Positions 8,586 to 17,751 of a stretch of 64,000 bases of DNA are shown piece after piece. The position numbers and the translations under genes were made by a program. Below the pieces are notes generated by a model that saw nothing but the letters and a program-made list of their open reading frames with translations, did not search any database and had not been told where the DNA came from. Each line of letters starts with the position of its first letter. The stretch's first letter is position 1. This DNA is from Haloplanus aerogenes. GTDB taxonomy: Archaea > Halobacteriota > Halobacteria > Halobacteriales > Haloferacaceae. The DNA lies in assembly GCF_003856835.1 (NCBI RefSeq), contig NZ_CP034145.1, positions 2,852,001 to 2,916,000 on the forward strand. Reading direction: 5' to 3'.

Positions 8586-9068
8586 ATGACGGTGGACGAA
8601 CTCGCCGAGTACGGGATGCAGCGGATGGACGAAGGGGAAATCGAGGCGTTCCTGTCGAGTCACAGCGTGGGGGTACTGGGGTTGCCGACGGAGGGGGCAC
8701 CGAGTTTGCGCCCGATGTCGTTCGGATACGACGGGGACGAGACGCTCTACTTGCTCTACGTCGTCGGGTCGGAGAGCCGGAAAGCGGCGCTGAGCGACCG
8801 CGCGACGGTCGCGCGCTTTCTCGTCTACACCGCGGAGACCGCGTTCAACTGGCGGAGCGTGTTGCTCACCGGCCACATCGACCGCGTGCCCGACGACGAG
8901 GTGACGACGGTCACGGCCGACGTGGAGATGCCGTGGCGGCCGGACCTGTTCCGCCGGGCGAGTGACGCGGAGCGGACGGCGGTCTACCGCTTCGAGATCA
9001 CGGATCGGAGCGGGATCGAGCATCTCGGCCTACCGCCGGCGTTCGAGGAAGCGGGCGACGAGGCGTAG
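8586..9068 (+). CDS. Pyridoxamine 5'-phosphate oxidase-like flavin-binding protein
   Basis: 160 residues in the split-barrel flavin-binding fold. The N-terminal helix MDEGEIEAFLSSHSVGVLGLPTEGAPSLRPMSFGYDG is the typical start of the haloarchaeal PNPOx-like family, in which the SLRPMSF strand lines the cofactor site. Family members bind FMN, F420 or haem; the cofactor is not determined here. It is 85 nt downstream of the oxidoreductase at 7262 and could be co-transcribed, which would suit a flavin role, but this is only inferred. Confidence 0.85.
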   Translation: MTVDELAEYGMQRMDEGEIEAFLSSHSVGVLGLPTEGAPSLRPMSFGYDGDETLYLLYVVGSESRKAALSDRATVARFLVYTAETAFNWRSVLLTGHIDRVPDDEVTTVTADVEMPWRPDLFRRASDAERTAVYRFEITDRSGIEHLGLPPAFEEAGDEA

Positions 9069-9250
9069 CCGAGGGCGGCCTGAAGGGCGCCGAGAGGGCC
9101 GACACAGCGCCCCATCGACGCGAGTCGATTCCGATGATCGCCGTACTGTTAAACCGTCGTTCGTCGATATTCGACCGTCCGAACCGCCCCCGGATTTTAT
9201 GGGATTACTGAAACATCGGGCGTAGTGTGTGACGGCAGCACATAGCAACC

Positions 9251-9358
9251 ATGGGACGAGATAACATCCTACGAAGATACGTCGACCAGTCGATACGACG
9301 GCACGGACGGCCGCGGCTGACGGCGGTGGGCGAGACGGCCCGGAGCGACCGATCATGA
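9251..9358 (+). CDS. Short ORF overlapping the transhydrogenase start (possible leader peptide)
   Basis: A 35-codon ORF from the ATG at 9251 encodes a basic peptide (MGRDNILRRYVDQSIRRHG, then RPRLTAVGETARSDRS) and ends in a TGA that shares the ATGA overlap with the ATG of the next gene at 9355. Such an overlap usually signals translational coupling. The peptide is Arg-rich, unlike the acidic proteome, so a regulatory leader or RNA-contacting peptide is possible. I do not recognise it as a known family; chance is not excluded. Confidence 0.4.
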   Translation: MGRDNILRRYVDQSIRRHGRPRLTAVGETARSDRS

Positions 9359-10560
9359 TCGTCGGCGTCCCGGGCGAGACAGCGAGCGACGAGACGCGGG
9401 TCGCGCTCATACCGCCGGTGGCGAAGAAATTGATCGACCGAGACGTGACGGTATGCGTCGCGAGCGGCGCGGGCGAGGGATCGGACTGGAGCGACGAGGC
9501 GTACCGGGAGGTCGGCTGTGATGTGGTCGAGGACCGCGCGGACGTGTTCGAGCGGGCGGACGTGATCTGCCAGATCAGCGGACTCGCGGCGAACGCGGAC
9601 GAGCCGATGGACCCCTACCGCGAGGGACAGACGGTGATCGCCACGCTCGGTCCGTACGACCTCACGGACGAGACGTACGAGGAACTCGAACGGCGGCGCG
9701 TGAGCGCGTTCGCACTCGAACTCATGCCGCGGATCAGCCGCGCGCAGAGCATGGACGTGCTGTCCTCGATGGCGAGCATCGGCGGCTACAAGGCGACGCT
9801 GGTGACGGCCGAACAGTTGCCCAAACTGTTCCCGCTGGAGATGACCGCGGCCGGCACCGTCCGGCCGGCGGAGGTGTTCGTCATCGGGGCGGGTGTCGCG
9901 GGGCTGAAAGCCATCGCGACGGCCGAACGCCTCGGCGCGTCGGTGAAGGGGTACGACATCCGGCTAGAGGTGAAACAGGAGGTCGAAAGTCTCGGCGCCG
10001 ACTTCGTCGAACTCGATCTGGAGACGGAAGGGTCGGGCGACGACGAGGGCTACGCCGTCGAGATGGGCGAGGAGTTCTACGAACAGCAGCGCAAGGAACT
10101 GAGCCGAGTCGTTCCGGAGTCGGACGTGGTGATCACGACGGCGGCCATTCCCGGTGCGCCCGCACCCGAGCTCGTCTCGGCGGAGATGATCGAAGGGATG
10201 GACGACGGCTCGGTCATCGTCGACCTCTCGGCGCCGACGGGCGGCAACTGCGAACCCACGGTGGCCGGCGAGACGATCGAACACGAGGGCGTGACCATCT
10301 TCGGCCCGACCAACCTCCCGGCGACGGTCCCGCAGACGGCGAGTCAACTGTTCGCCAACAACCTGTACAACTTCCTCGATCACCTGCTCGACGACGACAG
10401 CGAACTCGTCCTCGACACGGACGACGAAATCGTCGACTCGACGCTACTTACACACGATGGCACGATACGACGACCCCACGAGGACGGCGGTGAGACGGAC
10501 GACGAAGACGACGACGCGGCGGCCGACGACGAACCGGTGGAGGACGAGGCCGATGCGTAG
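9355..10560 (+). CDS. NAD(P) transhydrogenase subunit alpha, soluble domain I (PntAA)
   Basis: 401 residues. This is the NAD(H)-binding domain I of proton-translocating transhydrogenase, related to alanine dehydrogenase. The N-terminus GVPGETASDETRVALIPP is diagnostic, SIGGYKA lies mid-protein, and a Rossmann motif (VFVIGAGVAGLKAIATA) binds NAD(H). The C-terminal 40 residues are an acidic tail. The enzyme couples hydride transfer between NADH and NADP+ to the proton gradient. It is the first of three genes in order alpha-1, alpha-2, beta, with a 9-nt gap to the next. Confidence 0.95.
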   Translation: MIVGVPGETASDETRVALIPPVAKKLIDRDVTVCVASGAGEGSDWSDEAYREVGCDVVEDRADVFERADVICQISGLAANADEPMDPYREGQTVIATLGPYDLTDETYEELERRRVSAFALELMPRISRAQSMDVLSSMASIGGYKATLVTAEQLPKLFPLEMTAAGTVRPAEVFVIGAGVAGLKAIATAERLGASVKGYDIRLEVKQEVESLGADFVELDLETEGSGDDEGYAVEMGEEFYEQQRKELSRVVPESDVVITTAAIPGAPAPELVSAEMIEGMDDGSVIVDLSAPTGGNCEPTVAGETIEHEGVTIFGPTNLPATVPQTASQLFANNLYNFLDHLLDDDSELVLDTDDEIVDSTLLTHDGTIRRPHEDGGETDDEDDDAAADDEPVEDEADA

Positions 10561-10569
10561 GAGGGAACC

Positions 10570-10866
10570 ATGACATTCGTCCAGAACCTGACGTTCTTCG
10601 TCCTCGCCGCGTTCGTCGGCTACGAGATCATCACGAAGATTCCGACCAACCTCCACACGCCGTTGATGTCGGGCGCGAACGCCATCTCGGGGATCACGCT
10701 CATCGGGTCGGTCGTCGTGGCTGGATCGGGGTCGACGACGCTGGCGACGGGACTCGGCTTCCTGGCCGTCGTCATGGCGACGGTCAACGTCGTCGGCGGC
10801 TACCTCGTGACCAACAGCATGTTGGACCAGTTCCGGAGCAGCGACGACCGCAGGAGGGGTGACTGA
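10570..10866 (+). CDS. NAD(P) transhydrogenase subunit alpha, small membrane part (PntAB)
   Basis: 98 residues with three hydrophobic segments (LTFFVLAAFVGYEIITKIP, GITLIGSVVVAGSG, LGFLAVVMATVNVVGGYLV). The segment TPLMSGANAISGI is the conserved loop of the alpha subunit's membrane domain. In three-gene transhydrogenases this protein supplies the first helices of the proton channel. The stop codon shares a base with the ATG of the beta gene at 10866 (TGATGG), so translation is probably coupled. Confidence 0.93.
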   Translation: MTFVQNLTFFVLAAFVGYEIITKIPTNLHTPLMSGANAISGITLIGSVVVAGSGSTTLATGLGFLAVVMATVNVVGGYLVTNSMLDQFRSSDDRRRGD

Positions 10867-12305
10867 TGGCGGCCATACTCGGTGGCCTGTCGGCCTCAGC
10901 GCTCGCGTTCGTCTACCTGATCGCCGGCATCCTGTTCATCCAGGGGCTCCGCGATATGACCCACCCGCGGACGGCGCCACGGGGCAATCTCATCTCCGCC
11001 GGTGGGATGGCGCTCGCGGTGGGCATCACGGTCCTCGTGACCGACATCCTCTCGCCGGTCCTGCTGTTCGCGGGCTTGCTCGTCGGCGCGGCAATCGGCG
11101 TCTGGCTGGCGGTGACGGTGGAGACGACGGAGATGCCCCAACTCGTCGGCCTGTTCAACGGCTTCGGCGGGGGCGCCTCGGCGCTCGTCGCCGGCGCGGA
11201 ACTCATCGACATGTTCGGCACCGGCGCGTTCCAAGTGGGGGTAACGTCGACGGCGGCGCTCGCGGGCATCATCGGCTCCGTCACGTTCTGGGGCAGCCTC
11301 GTCGCCGCCGGCAAACTCCACGGCGTCGTCGACGACTCGGCGGTGCGGTACAGCGGTGAACAGGCCGTCAAGGCGCTGTTTCTGGTGCTTTCCGTCCTCG
11401 CGGGCCTCCACCTGATCGTCCGGCCGAACCTGCTCGGCGCCGTCCCGCTGGCGGGGTGGGTGCCCTCGTACTGGGTGCTGGTCGCCGCCGCATCGATCCT
11501 CGGCGTGTTGCTGGTGATCCCCATCGGCGGCGCGGACATGCCGGTCGTCATCGCGCTGCTGAACTCCTACTCCGGACTGGCGGCGGCGACGACGGGCTTC
11601 GTCCTCGATAACTCCGTGTTGATCATCGCCGGAACGCTCGTCGGCGCCTCGGGGCTGATCCTCACGGTCATCATGTGCGAGTCGATGAACCGCTCGCTGG
11701 CGAACGTCTTCTTCGGCGGTATCGGCGAAGCCAGCGAGAGCGGTGAGGAGATGGAGGACATCTACGAGGGCAACATCACGACCACCTCGCCGGAGGAAGT
11801 GGAGATGACTCTCGACGTGGCCGACCGCGTCGTGATCGTCCCCGGCTACGGTATGGCCGTCGCGCAGGCCCAACACGCCGTCGCGGAGCTGGCCGAACTG
11901 CTGGAGAAAGAGGGCGTCGACGTCGAGTTCGGCATCCACCCCGTCGCGGGCCGGATGCCCGGGCACATGAACGTCCTCCTCGCGGAGGCGGACGTGCCCT
12001 ACGAGAAACTGAGGGATCTGGAGGAGATCAACCCGACCTTCTCCCAGACGGACGTGGTGATCGTCATCGGCGCCAACGACGTGGTGAATCCGTCGGCCAA
12101 CACGGCCGACTCGGGGCCCATCGCGGGCATGCCGGTCCTCAACGTCGGTGAAGCGCGCACGGTCATCGTCAACAAGCGGAGCCTCAGCCCCGGCTTCTCC
12201 GGGGTCCCCAACCCGCTGTTCGCACAGGACAACACGAACATGCTCTTCGGCGACGGCAAGGAGACGATGCAGGAACTGGTGAATATCTACAAAGAGAACC
12301 ACTGA
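10866..12305 (+). CDS. NAD(P) transhydrogenase subunit beta (PntB)
   Basis: 479 residues. About nine membrane segments occupy residues 1-270, including NGFGGGASALVAG, the Gly-rich conserved channel helix. The C-terminal soluble domain III binds NADP(H): VIVPGYGMAVAQAQHAV is the fingerprint, and HPVAGRMPGHMNVLLAEA plus IGANDVVNPSA complete the site. With the two preceding genes it forms a full membrane-bound transhydrogenase. No other gene follows closely: a 61-nt AT-richer gap separates the next small gene. Confidence 0.95.
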   Translation: MAAILGGLSASALAFVYLIAGILFIQGLRDMTHPRTAPRGNLISAGGMALAVGITVLVTDILSPVLLFAGLLVGAAIGVWLAVTVETTEMPQLVGLFNGFGGGASALVAGAELIDMFGTGAFQVGVTSTAALAGIIGSVTFWGSLVAAGKLHGVVDDSAVRYSGEQAVKALFLVLSVLAGLHLIVRPNLLGAVPLAGWVPSYWVLVAAASILGVLLVIPIGGADMPVVIALLNSYSGLAAATTGFVLDNSVLIIAGTLVGASGLILTVIMCESMNRSLANVFFGGIGEASESGEEMEDIYEGNITTTSPEEVEMTLDVADRVVIVPGYGMAVAQAQHAVAELAELLEKEGVDVEFGIHPVAGRMPGHMNVLLAEADVPYEKLRDLEEINPTFSQTDVVIVIGANDVVNPSANTADSGPIAGMPVLNVGEARTVIVNKRSLSPGFSGVPNPLFAQDNTNMLFGDGKETMQELVNIYKENH

Positions 12306-12366
12306 CGGCGCACTTCCCGGCGAATGTTGCGAAACCTTTATGATTCTTAATGACAATCGTTGACAC

Positions 12367-12579
12367 ATGGCACGCGCCGTCGACTCGGAGTACGACGTGG
12401 ACAGAACGGATACGGTGCCCGAGACGGCCCGAGTTCGTCACATCGACGAACTCGACGAGTCGGCACAGGAGTATCTGTTCAACGTCGCAGAAGGGGCATC
12501 GCCGCGAGACCCGAACAACCTCTCGGAATTGAACGAGGGCGATGTCGTGGTATTCACTGATTACTACCACATCAAGTAA
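12367..12579 (+). CDS. Small conserved haloarchaeal protein
   Basis: 70 residues, acidic, no membrane segment. The pattern DELDESAQEYLFNVAEGASPRDP followed by LNEGDVVVFTDYYHIK resembles a short haloarchaeal domain in which a helical N-half precedes a closing beta hairpin; I do not know a function. An AT-rich stretch (ACCTTTATGATTCTTAATG, 12334-12352) precedes the ATG by about 15-30 nt and could be a leaderless promoter. Other ATGs in overlapping frames give Arg-rich products and are rejected. Confidence 0.65.
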   Translation: MARAVDSEYDVDRTDTVPETARVRHIDELDESAQEYLFNVAEGASPRDPNNLSELNEGDVVVFTDYYHIK

Positions 12580-12620
12580 CGGACCGAAGCGGTTTTGTTC
12601 GGGCCAGCGATAGGGCGGGT

Positions 12621-13034
12621 ATGGACAGTGGCGGCGGCGGGACGATGACGCTGGCGTTCGAGTTCGAAGCGCTGCAGGCGCTCGCCGACCCGAACGCCGT
12701 GTTCGACGACGCCCGACAGTGGACCGAGTACGTGGGCGTCCTGAGCGACGAACCGACGTACGTCGTCACCAACTTCACGCGGAAGCGACGCCTCCGACAG
12801 GACTTCTTCTCCGGCCCGCGGGGCGTCGACGAGAGCCTCGACAACGTCCGCGACCAGTTCGACACGGATCGACACGTCTTCATCGGCACGACTGAGGAGG
12901 ACCGGGACACCGCCGAAACCCACGGCTGGGAGTATCTCGACATCGAGGAGGCCGCGGAGTTCGCGGAGTGGGAGCTGGGCGAGGACGTGGAAGACGATCC
13001 GTTCGAGGCGGAGACGCGGGACGACTGGCCGTAA
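12621..13034 (+). CDS. Conserved haloarchaeal hypothetical protein
   Basis: 137 residues, strongly acidic, soluble. A Gly-rich N-terminus (MDSGGGGTMTLAFEFEAL) leads into a compact alpha/beta region (WTEYVGVLSDEPTYVVTNFTRKRRLRQDFFSGP) and an acidic tail. An internal Met at residue 9 could be the true start. It looks like a haloarchaea-specific family without assigned function. It is monocistronic, with 94 nt to mptA. Confidence 0.6.
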   Translation: MDSGGGGTMTLAFEFEALQALADPNAVFDDARQWTEYVGVLSDEPTYVVTNFTRKRRLRQDFFSGPRGVDESLDNVRDQFDTDRHVFIGTTEEDRDTAETHGWEYLDIEEAAEFAEWELGEDVEDDPFEAETRDDWP

Positions 13035-13128
13035 AACGACCGGCGAATCCGGGTCGGAGGCGGGCATTCGAACACCAGTGCTAGGTGGACCGAAAGCCAT
13101 AATCGCGGCCGGTCCTTGCCGATAGTCA

Positions 13129-14061
13129 ATGAGTCACCAGTTGCCTGACGTGCAGGCAAGTCAGCCCGACGTGACCGTCGGGCTCAGTCAGGTCGGGGTG
13201 ACGGGCGTCGAGAAGCTCGTCAAACTCGACCGGAACGGCAAGCGCCCCATCGTCCTGATGGCAGAGTTCGAGGTGTTCGTCGACCTGCCGAGCGGCCGCA
13301 AAGGCATCGACATGAGTCGGAACATGCAGGTGATCGACGAGACGCTGGAGAAGGCCGTCTCGGAGCCGTCCTACCGGGTCGAGGAAGTGTGTGGCGACGT
13401 GGCCGAGCGACTGCTCGAAAAACACGACTACACCTCGACCGCCGAGGTGCGGATGGAAGCCGACTACGTCACCCGGGAGAAGACGCCGGCATCGGATCTC
13501 GACACGCAGAACACGGCGACGATCATCGCGGGGGCGGTCGCCACGGAGGAGGGCACCCGCGAGGAGATCGGCGCCCGCGTCACGGGCATGACCGTCTGTC
13601 CCTGCTCACAGGGCATGTCCGAGTCGCGCGCTCGGGACACGCTCCGGAATCTCGGCGTCGACGAGGAGACGACCGAGGCGTTTCTCGACGAGGTGCCCCA
13701 GCCCGGCCACTCCCAGCGCGGCCACGCCACGCTCACCATCACGAGCGAGGGTGCCCCCGACGTGGACCTGCGGGACGTGATCGACGTGGCCCGCGACGCG
13801 ATGAGCGCGCGGATCTACAACCTCGCCAAGCGACCGGACGAGGATCACATGACCTACCACGCCCACGCGAACGCCAAGTTCGTCGAGGACTGCGTGCGCT
13901 CGCTCGCCGAATCCGTCGTCGAGGAGTTCGACCATCTCGACGGCGGGGCGGTGATCCACATGAAGCAGTCGAACGACGAGTCGATCCACCAGCACAACGC
14001 CCACGCGGAGCGCGAACTCACGCTCGACGCCCTCCGCGAGGAAGTCGGCAAACAGGCCTGA
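13129..14061 (+). CDS. mptA: GTP cyclohydrolase MptA
   Basis: 310 residues. MptA (archaeal FolE2/GTP cyclohydrolase IB relative) converts GTP to 7,8-dihydroneopterin 2',3'-cyclic phosphate, the first step of pterin biosynthesis in archaea. Visible signatures are the N-terminal [12 protein letters not shown], the metal-site segment [14 protein letters not shown] (about 156-169, with Cys157 and Cys159) and the late His-rich stretch [15 protein letters not shown]. Haloarchaeal MptA supplies tetrahydrofolate and molybdopterin-type pterins. It is convergent with the TrmB gene, with 39 nt between them. Confidence 0.95.
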   Translation: MSHQLPDVQASQPDVTVGLSQVGVTGVEKLVKLDRNGKRPIVLMAEFEVFVDLPSGRKGIDMSRNMQVIDETLEKAVSEPSYRVEEVCGDVAERLLEKHDYTSTAEVRMEADYVTREKTPASDLDTQNTATIIAGAVATEEGTREEIGARVTGMTVCPCSQGMSESRARDTLRNLGVDEETTEAFLDEVPQPGHSQRGHATLTITSEGAPDVDLRDVIDVARDAMSARIYNLAKRPDEDHMTYHAHANAKFVEDCVRSLAESVVEEFDHLDGGAVIHMKQSNDESIHQHNAHAERELTLDALREEVGKQA

Positions 14062-14100
14062 TCGGAAGTAGCATCTCGTCGACCCCAGACGAACGCCGCT

Positions 14101-14925
14101 CTACGGCGACTGTATCTCTCTGCGGAAGTCCAGCGGCTCCGACTCCATCCACTGTTCCTCGAAGACGGTCCGCACGTCGGCGGCGAAGGCCGCGTCCTTG
14201 AAGTCGATCATGGCGAACGCCTCGCTCGAATCGAGCGGGTTGGGAACCTCGATGCACACCTCCTCGTCGTCGACGAGTGTGAACGTGCCGTCGATGGCCG
14301 TCGACGCACGGCTCGCGTAGTGGTCGTGGCCGCCGAGACGGCTGGCGTACGCCCGCCGGAGGTCGTCGGGGACGGTCTCGACGAGTTCCGGATCGATCAG
14401 CACCGACACCGAGACGCCACGGTCGAGCGCCGCCTTGAACGCGTCGAGGACGCGCTGGCCGACCGCGCCGATGTCGATCTGTGCGGAGGGCATACCGGCG
14501 ACGTGACGAATCTCCTCGTCGGCCGCCGAGAGCCGTTCGATCAGAAGGTCGACCGTCTCCTCCGGGCCGACGGCGGCCGTCCAGAACTGTCCCTCCACGG
14601 GCGTGGCCGCGTCCAGGTCGTCGACCAGATCCGCGGCGACCGACTCGTAACGCTCCGCCTGCTGGTCGAGTTCCCGCTTGCGCGCCTCGACCAACCGGTC
14701 GAGCGCCGTGTCGGGTTCGACCGCAACGTACTTCTTCGGCCGACTCGCCGCCTGACTCCGCACCAGCCCGTTGCTCTCTAGCCCGTTGAGTACGTCGTAA
14801 ATCCGCCCCATCGGGACCTCGCTCGACGACGACAACTCCTTGGCCGTTGCTGGCCCCTGGTCGAGCAGTGCCTGGTAGGTTCGGGATTCGTACTCCGAAA
14901 GTCCGAGATCGCGAAGACTCGCCAT
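14101..14925 (-). CDS. TrmB-family transcriptional regulator
   Basis: 274 residues. An N-terminal winged helix (LRDLGLSEYESRTYQALLDQGPATAKELSSSSEVPMGRIYDVLNGLESNGLV, residues 4-55) is the TrmB signature. A coiled stretch (about 75-105) then leads to a phospholipase-D-like/TrmB effector domain. TrmB proteins often respond to sugars and control transport or central metabolism in archaea. The gene is divergent from the thioredoxin-domain gene's neighbourhood and not in an operon, so targets are unknown. Confidence 0.88.
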   Translation of the reverse strand: MASLRDLGLSEYESRTYQALLDQGPATAKELSSSSEVPMGRIYDVLNGLESNGLVRSQAASRPKKYVAVEPDTALDRLVEARKRELDQQAERYESVAADLVDDLDAATPVEGQFWTAAVGPEETVDLLIERLSAADEEIRHVAGMPSAQIDIGAVGQRVLDAFKAALDRGVSVSVLIDPELVETVPDDLRRAYASRLGGHDHYASRASTAIDGTFTLVDDEEVCIEVPNPLDSSEAFAMIDFKDAAFAADVRTVFEEQWMESEPLDFRREIQSP

Positions 14926-14966
14926 ACGCCGTCATCGAACTGGAGTGATAAAAACAAATCGGACGT

Positions 14967-16559
14967 TTATTCGGCCAGCGCCGCGACGGCGTCGGCGAGA
15001 TCGGCTGGGGCCGTCACGACTCGAGAGCGACCACCGACAGTGACGATCCCGGTCCCTGCGTCCGGCCCGGGCGCCCCGGGTCGGACCACTTTTTCGTGGT
15101 CCGCGACGCGGAGTGCGGCCCGGTGGAGGTCGCTGCCGGCGTCGGGAGCGACTTCGATCACCAACGGGTCCCGGCGGAGGCGAGCGGCGACGGCGCCGTA
15201 GCCCGCGACCTGCACGCCGAAGCGGTCCCACGCGCCCGCGAAGGCGGCGACCGCGTCGTGGGCCACCTCGCGATATCGGGGCTCGCCGGTCAGCACGGTG
15301 AGGTCGAGCAACGCGTCGGCCATGGCGACGTTGCTATCGAGCGGACGGAGCGGCCGGTCGAGGAGTCCCGGCCCCGATGACGGTCCGTCGCGGAAGGAGC
15401 CATCCTCGCGCAGCGTCTCGATGGTTCGGTCCGCGACGCGCCGAGCCATCGACAGCGCGTCGTCGTCGCCGAGCACCTGCGCGGCGCGCGTCCCGGCCGC
15501 GACGACCCGCGCCGCGTCGTCGAGGAGGAGCGAGGGCGCGTCGTCACCGATCCAGTGGCGAACCACCCCGTCGTCGACGAACTCCTCACGGAGCGTCGAC
15601 AGGGTTCGGCGGGCGTACTCCCGGGGTTGCTCGGCGTCGGTGTAGCCCGCGAGGACGAGGCAGGCGTCGACCGCGAGCGCGTTCGAGTCGGCGTACGCGG
15701 TCAGATCGGTCCGCGGGCCGGTGTCCCCGTCGTCGGGGCCCTGACTCCCGCCGAACGCCGACCCGTTCCAGAGCGCGTCGACCAGATACTCGACCGTCCG
15801 CTCCGCAGGCCGGCGGTACGCGTCCTCGCCGGTGTAACAGTAGGCGTGGGCGAACGCCCGGACGAGCGCCGCGTTGTCCGCCAGCAGTTTCGCGCGGTCC
15901 GGGTCGCGCCAGTCCCGCGTCCGAGCGTAGCGGTAGAAGCCGCCGTCCTCCTCGTCGAACAGACCGCGCGTGACGGCGTCGAGCGTCTGGCGCGCCCGCG
16001 CCTGGTCGCGTTTGAGCGCGAACTCGATGGTGCGGGGGAGCGGGAACTTCGGGGCGTCGCCCCACCCGCCGAACTCGTCGTCGAACTGCGCCTCCAGTTG
16101 CCCGGCGAGGTGTTCCTCGATGCGGTCGGTCACCTCGCCCGCGGGCGTCGGATCACCGGCGAGGGCACGCGGGATCCGTCCGGCGTCGGCGCCGCTGGCG
16201 TCCCAGCGCTCGCGCACGCGGTCGATCACCTGTCGCATCCCGTCGGGGCCGAGAAAGCCCGCACCGGCGATCCGGTCGCCCGACGGCGTGCAGAACACGG
16301 TGGAGGGAAAGCCGCCGACGTTGTACCGCTCGCGGACCCGCGGGTGGCGGTCCACGTCGACGCGGACGGGGACGAAGCCGTCGTTCAGGTTGGCCGCGAT
16401 ACGTGGCTCGCCGTACGTCCGGGCGTCCATCTCGTGACAGTCCCCACACCACGTCGCCGTCAGCGCGAGCAACACGGGCGCGCCGCGGCGACGCGCCTCG
16501 TCGAAGGCGGCCTCGCCCCAGTCGCGCCACTCGACGCGCGTCCCCTCGGCCTCGGTCAT
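14967..16559 (-). CDS. Thioredoxin-domain protein of the YyaL/DUF255 family
   Basis: 530 residues. Residues about 10-110 are a thioredoxin-like domain with the redox pair in TATWCGDCHEMD and a following cis-Pro segment GGFPSTVF. The rest is an (alpha/alpha)6-barrel glycosidase-like domain with repeated helix pairs. The family is related to mammalian SPATA20. It is shorter than bacterial members of about 680-700 residues, as haloarchaeal versions tend to be. The substrate is unknown. The start at 16559 follows a 90-nt gap to the divergent FxsA gene. Confidence 0.85.
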   Translation of the reverse strand: MTEAEGTRVEWRDWGEAAFDEARRRGAPVLLALTATWCGDCHEMDARTYGEPRIAANLNDGFVPVRVDVDRHPRVRERYNVGGFPSTVFCTPSGDRIAGAGFLGPDGMRQVIDRVRERWDASGADAGRIPRALAGDPTPAGEVTDRIEEHLAGQLEAQFDDEFGGWGDAPKFPLPRTIEFALKRDQARARQTLDAVTRGLFDEEDGGFYRYARTRDWRDPDRAKLLADNAALVRAFAHAYCYTGEDAYRRPAERTVEYLVDALWNGSAFGGSQGPDDGDTGPRTDLTAYADSNALAVDACLVLAGYTDAEQPREYARRTLSTLREEFVDDGVVRHWIGDDAPSLLLDDAARVVAAGTRAAQVLGDDDALSMARRVADRTIETLREDGSFRDGPSSGPGLLDRPLRPLDSNVAMADALLDLTVLTGEPRYREVAHDAVAAFAGAWDRFGVQVAGYGAVAARLRRDPLVIEVAPDAGSDLHRAALRVADHEKVVRPGAPGPDAGTGIVTVGGRSRVVTAPADLADAVAALAE

Positions 16560-16649
16560 ACCGGGTCTCGGTGGCGGGTGGGCCTAAGACCTTCGTCCCG
16601 GCCGCACCACGTCAAAAGGGCTATGGGTGGCCACCCGGTAGTGGGCGGT

Positions 16650-17141
16650 ATGCGCCTGCGCTGGGTGATCCTGCTCCTGTTGCTCATCCCTCTCGCCGAC
16701 GCCCTGTTGCTCGTCGTCGTCGCCGACGCCGTCGGCGCCCCGACGACCGTCGCGCTGGTCGTCCTCACCGGCCTGATCGGCATGTTGCTGGTCCGTGCGG
16801 AGGGGCGACACACTGTCCGCCGGTTGCAGGAGAAACTCGCGACGGGCGAGGTGCCGACGAAGGAACTCATGGACGGCGGCCTGCTGATCGCCGCGGGTGC
16901 CTTCCTGCTCACGCCGGGCCTCGTCACCGACGCCATCGGCTTCCTCATCGGCGTGCCCCTGACGCGCGCGCCGATCCGAGCCGGCCTCGAACGGTTCGTG
17001 GTGCGTCCCTACATGGACCGGAAGAGCGGTGGGTTCGTCACCGGCGGCGTCTACACCGGCGGCTTCCCCAACGAGGGCGACGCCTACGACGACGACGTGT
17101 ACGACGTGGACGGGAGTTCGTACCGCGTCGACGACGAGTGA
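16650..17141 (+). CDS. FxsA-family membrane protein
   Basis: 163 residues from the ATG at 16650 (an in-frame ATG at 16623 is the alternative). Two N-terminal TM segments (WVILLLLLIPLADALLLVVVADAVG and TTVALVVLTGLIGMLLVRAEG) and a third (LLIAAGAFLLTPGLVTDAIGFLIG) match the FxsA pattern, including the conserved LLTPGLVTDAIGF. The C-terminus is acidic and Gly/Tyr-rich. In E. coli FxsA relieves phage F exclusion; the archaeal role is unknown. Confidence 0.85.
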   Translation: MRLRWVILLLLLIPLADALLLVVVADAVGAPTTVALVVLTGLIGMLLVRAEGRHTVRRLQEKLATGEVPTKELMDGGLLIAAGAFLLTPGLVTDAIGFLIGVPLTRAPIRAGLERFVVRPYMDRKSGGFVTGGVYTGGFPNEGDAYDDDVYDVDGSSYRVDDE

Positions 17142-17225
17142 GCGTCCACGGGTGACACGCGTCCGAAGGGAACCGAAAAGAAACGCTTAAACAACCGACC
17201 GCGCAAGCAATTGATGCGCTCACCT

Positions 17226-17299
17226 GGGCCAATAGCTCAGTCAGGTTGAGCGCTCGGCTGATAACCGGGAGGTCCGCGGTTCAAATCCGCGTTGGCCCA
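17226..17299 (+). tRNA. tRNA-Ile (GAT)
   Basis: A complete 74-nt cloverleaf. The acceptor stem GGGCCAA pairs with TTGGCCC, with discriminator A. The anticodon arm CTCGG-CTGATAA-CCGGG gives anticodon GAT, and the T-arm is intact. No intron is present. Its last 13 nt (17287-17299) begin an 88-bp segment repeated at 21040, so the gene was the integration target of the element on its right and was restored by the left junction. Confidence 0.97.
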
Positions 17300-17374
17300 T
17301 CCACTGCGCTCACGGTTTCTTGCCGTGGCGCGTTAGGGGCTGATTCCTCCCCAGCCACCTAACTTCGTTCCTAC
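17287..17374. repeat. attL: 88-bp direct repeat, left copy
   Basis: Begins with the last 13 nt of tRNA-Ile and continues 75 nt downstream. It is identical at all 88 positions to 21040-21127 and mismatched just outside on both sides. It contains a small hairpin (CACGG at 17311-17315 with CCGTG at 17323-17327) that could end tRNA transcription. Confidence 0.9.
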
Positions 17375-17508
17375 ACTCCCCAAAGAGGCGTCTTTCTGTA
17401 TGGCTCTTCGATCCGCTGATAAACGACCTCAATTGAGTCTCCTCCTCGCTCTAGAAGTGGCTACGCCGTGTATCCGAGGTTATCACACCCCGACGGCACG
17501 CGGCGCTC

Positions 17509-17751
17509 ATGCAGGTGTTACAACAGAAGAACCTCAGCGGCGTCGTGACGATTCCGAAGGAACACTTGGAGCGGGACGGTGTCCTGGAGGACGGGGAGTT
17601 TCCCGACGAACAGAACCTCGTCGTGGATCGGGTCGGGCGACAGCAGTACCTCGTGCGGATGGTTGAGGGCGGGGACGTGCCGGATTTGGAGGCGGCGGAG
17701 GTGGTTCAGCGGGTGGCGGCGAAGATCGCGGTGTCTGAGAGGTTGGAGTAA
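17509..17751 (+). CDS. Small AbrB-like (swapped-hairpin) protein
   Basis: 80 residues: an N-terminal stretch LQQKNLSGVVTIPKEHLERDGV resembles the AbrB/SpoVT beta-strand plus helix (compare VTIPKxLR), followed by a short acidic middle and a C-terminal helix. Proteins of this type in haloarchaeal mobile DNA may bind DNA or act as antitoxins; no toxin gene follows it, so its role is open. It lies 135 nt inside the left repeat, the first gene of the element. Confidence 0.6.
   Translation: MQVLQQKNLSGVVTIPKEHLERDGVLEDGEFPDEQNLVVDRVGRQQYLVRMVEGGDVPDLEAAEVVQRVAAKIAVSERLE

Noticed and set aside
15555-17141. 528-residue frame upstream of FxsA
   Set aside because: Its first 365 residues are antisense to the thioredoxin-domain gene; only the FxsA part from 16650 is real.
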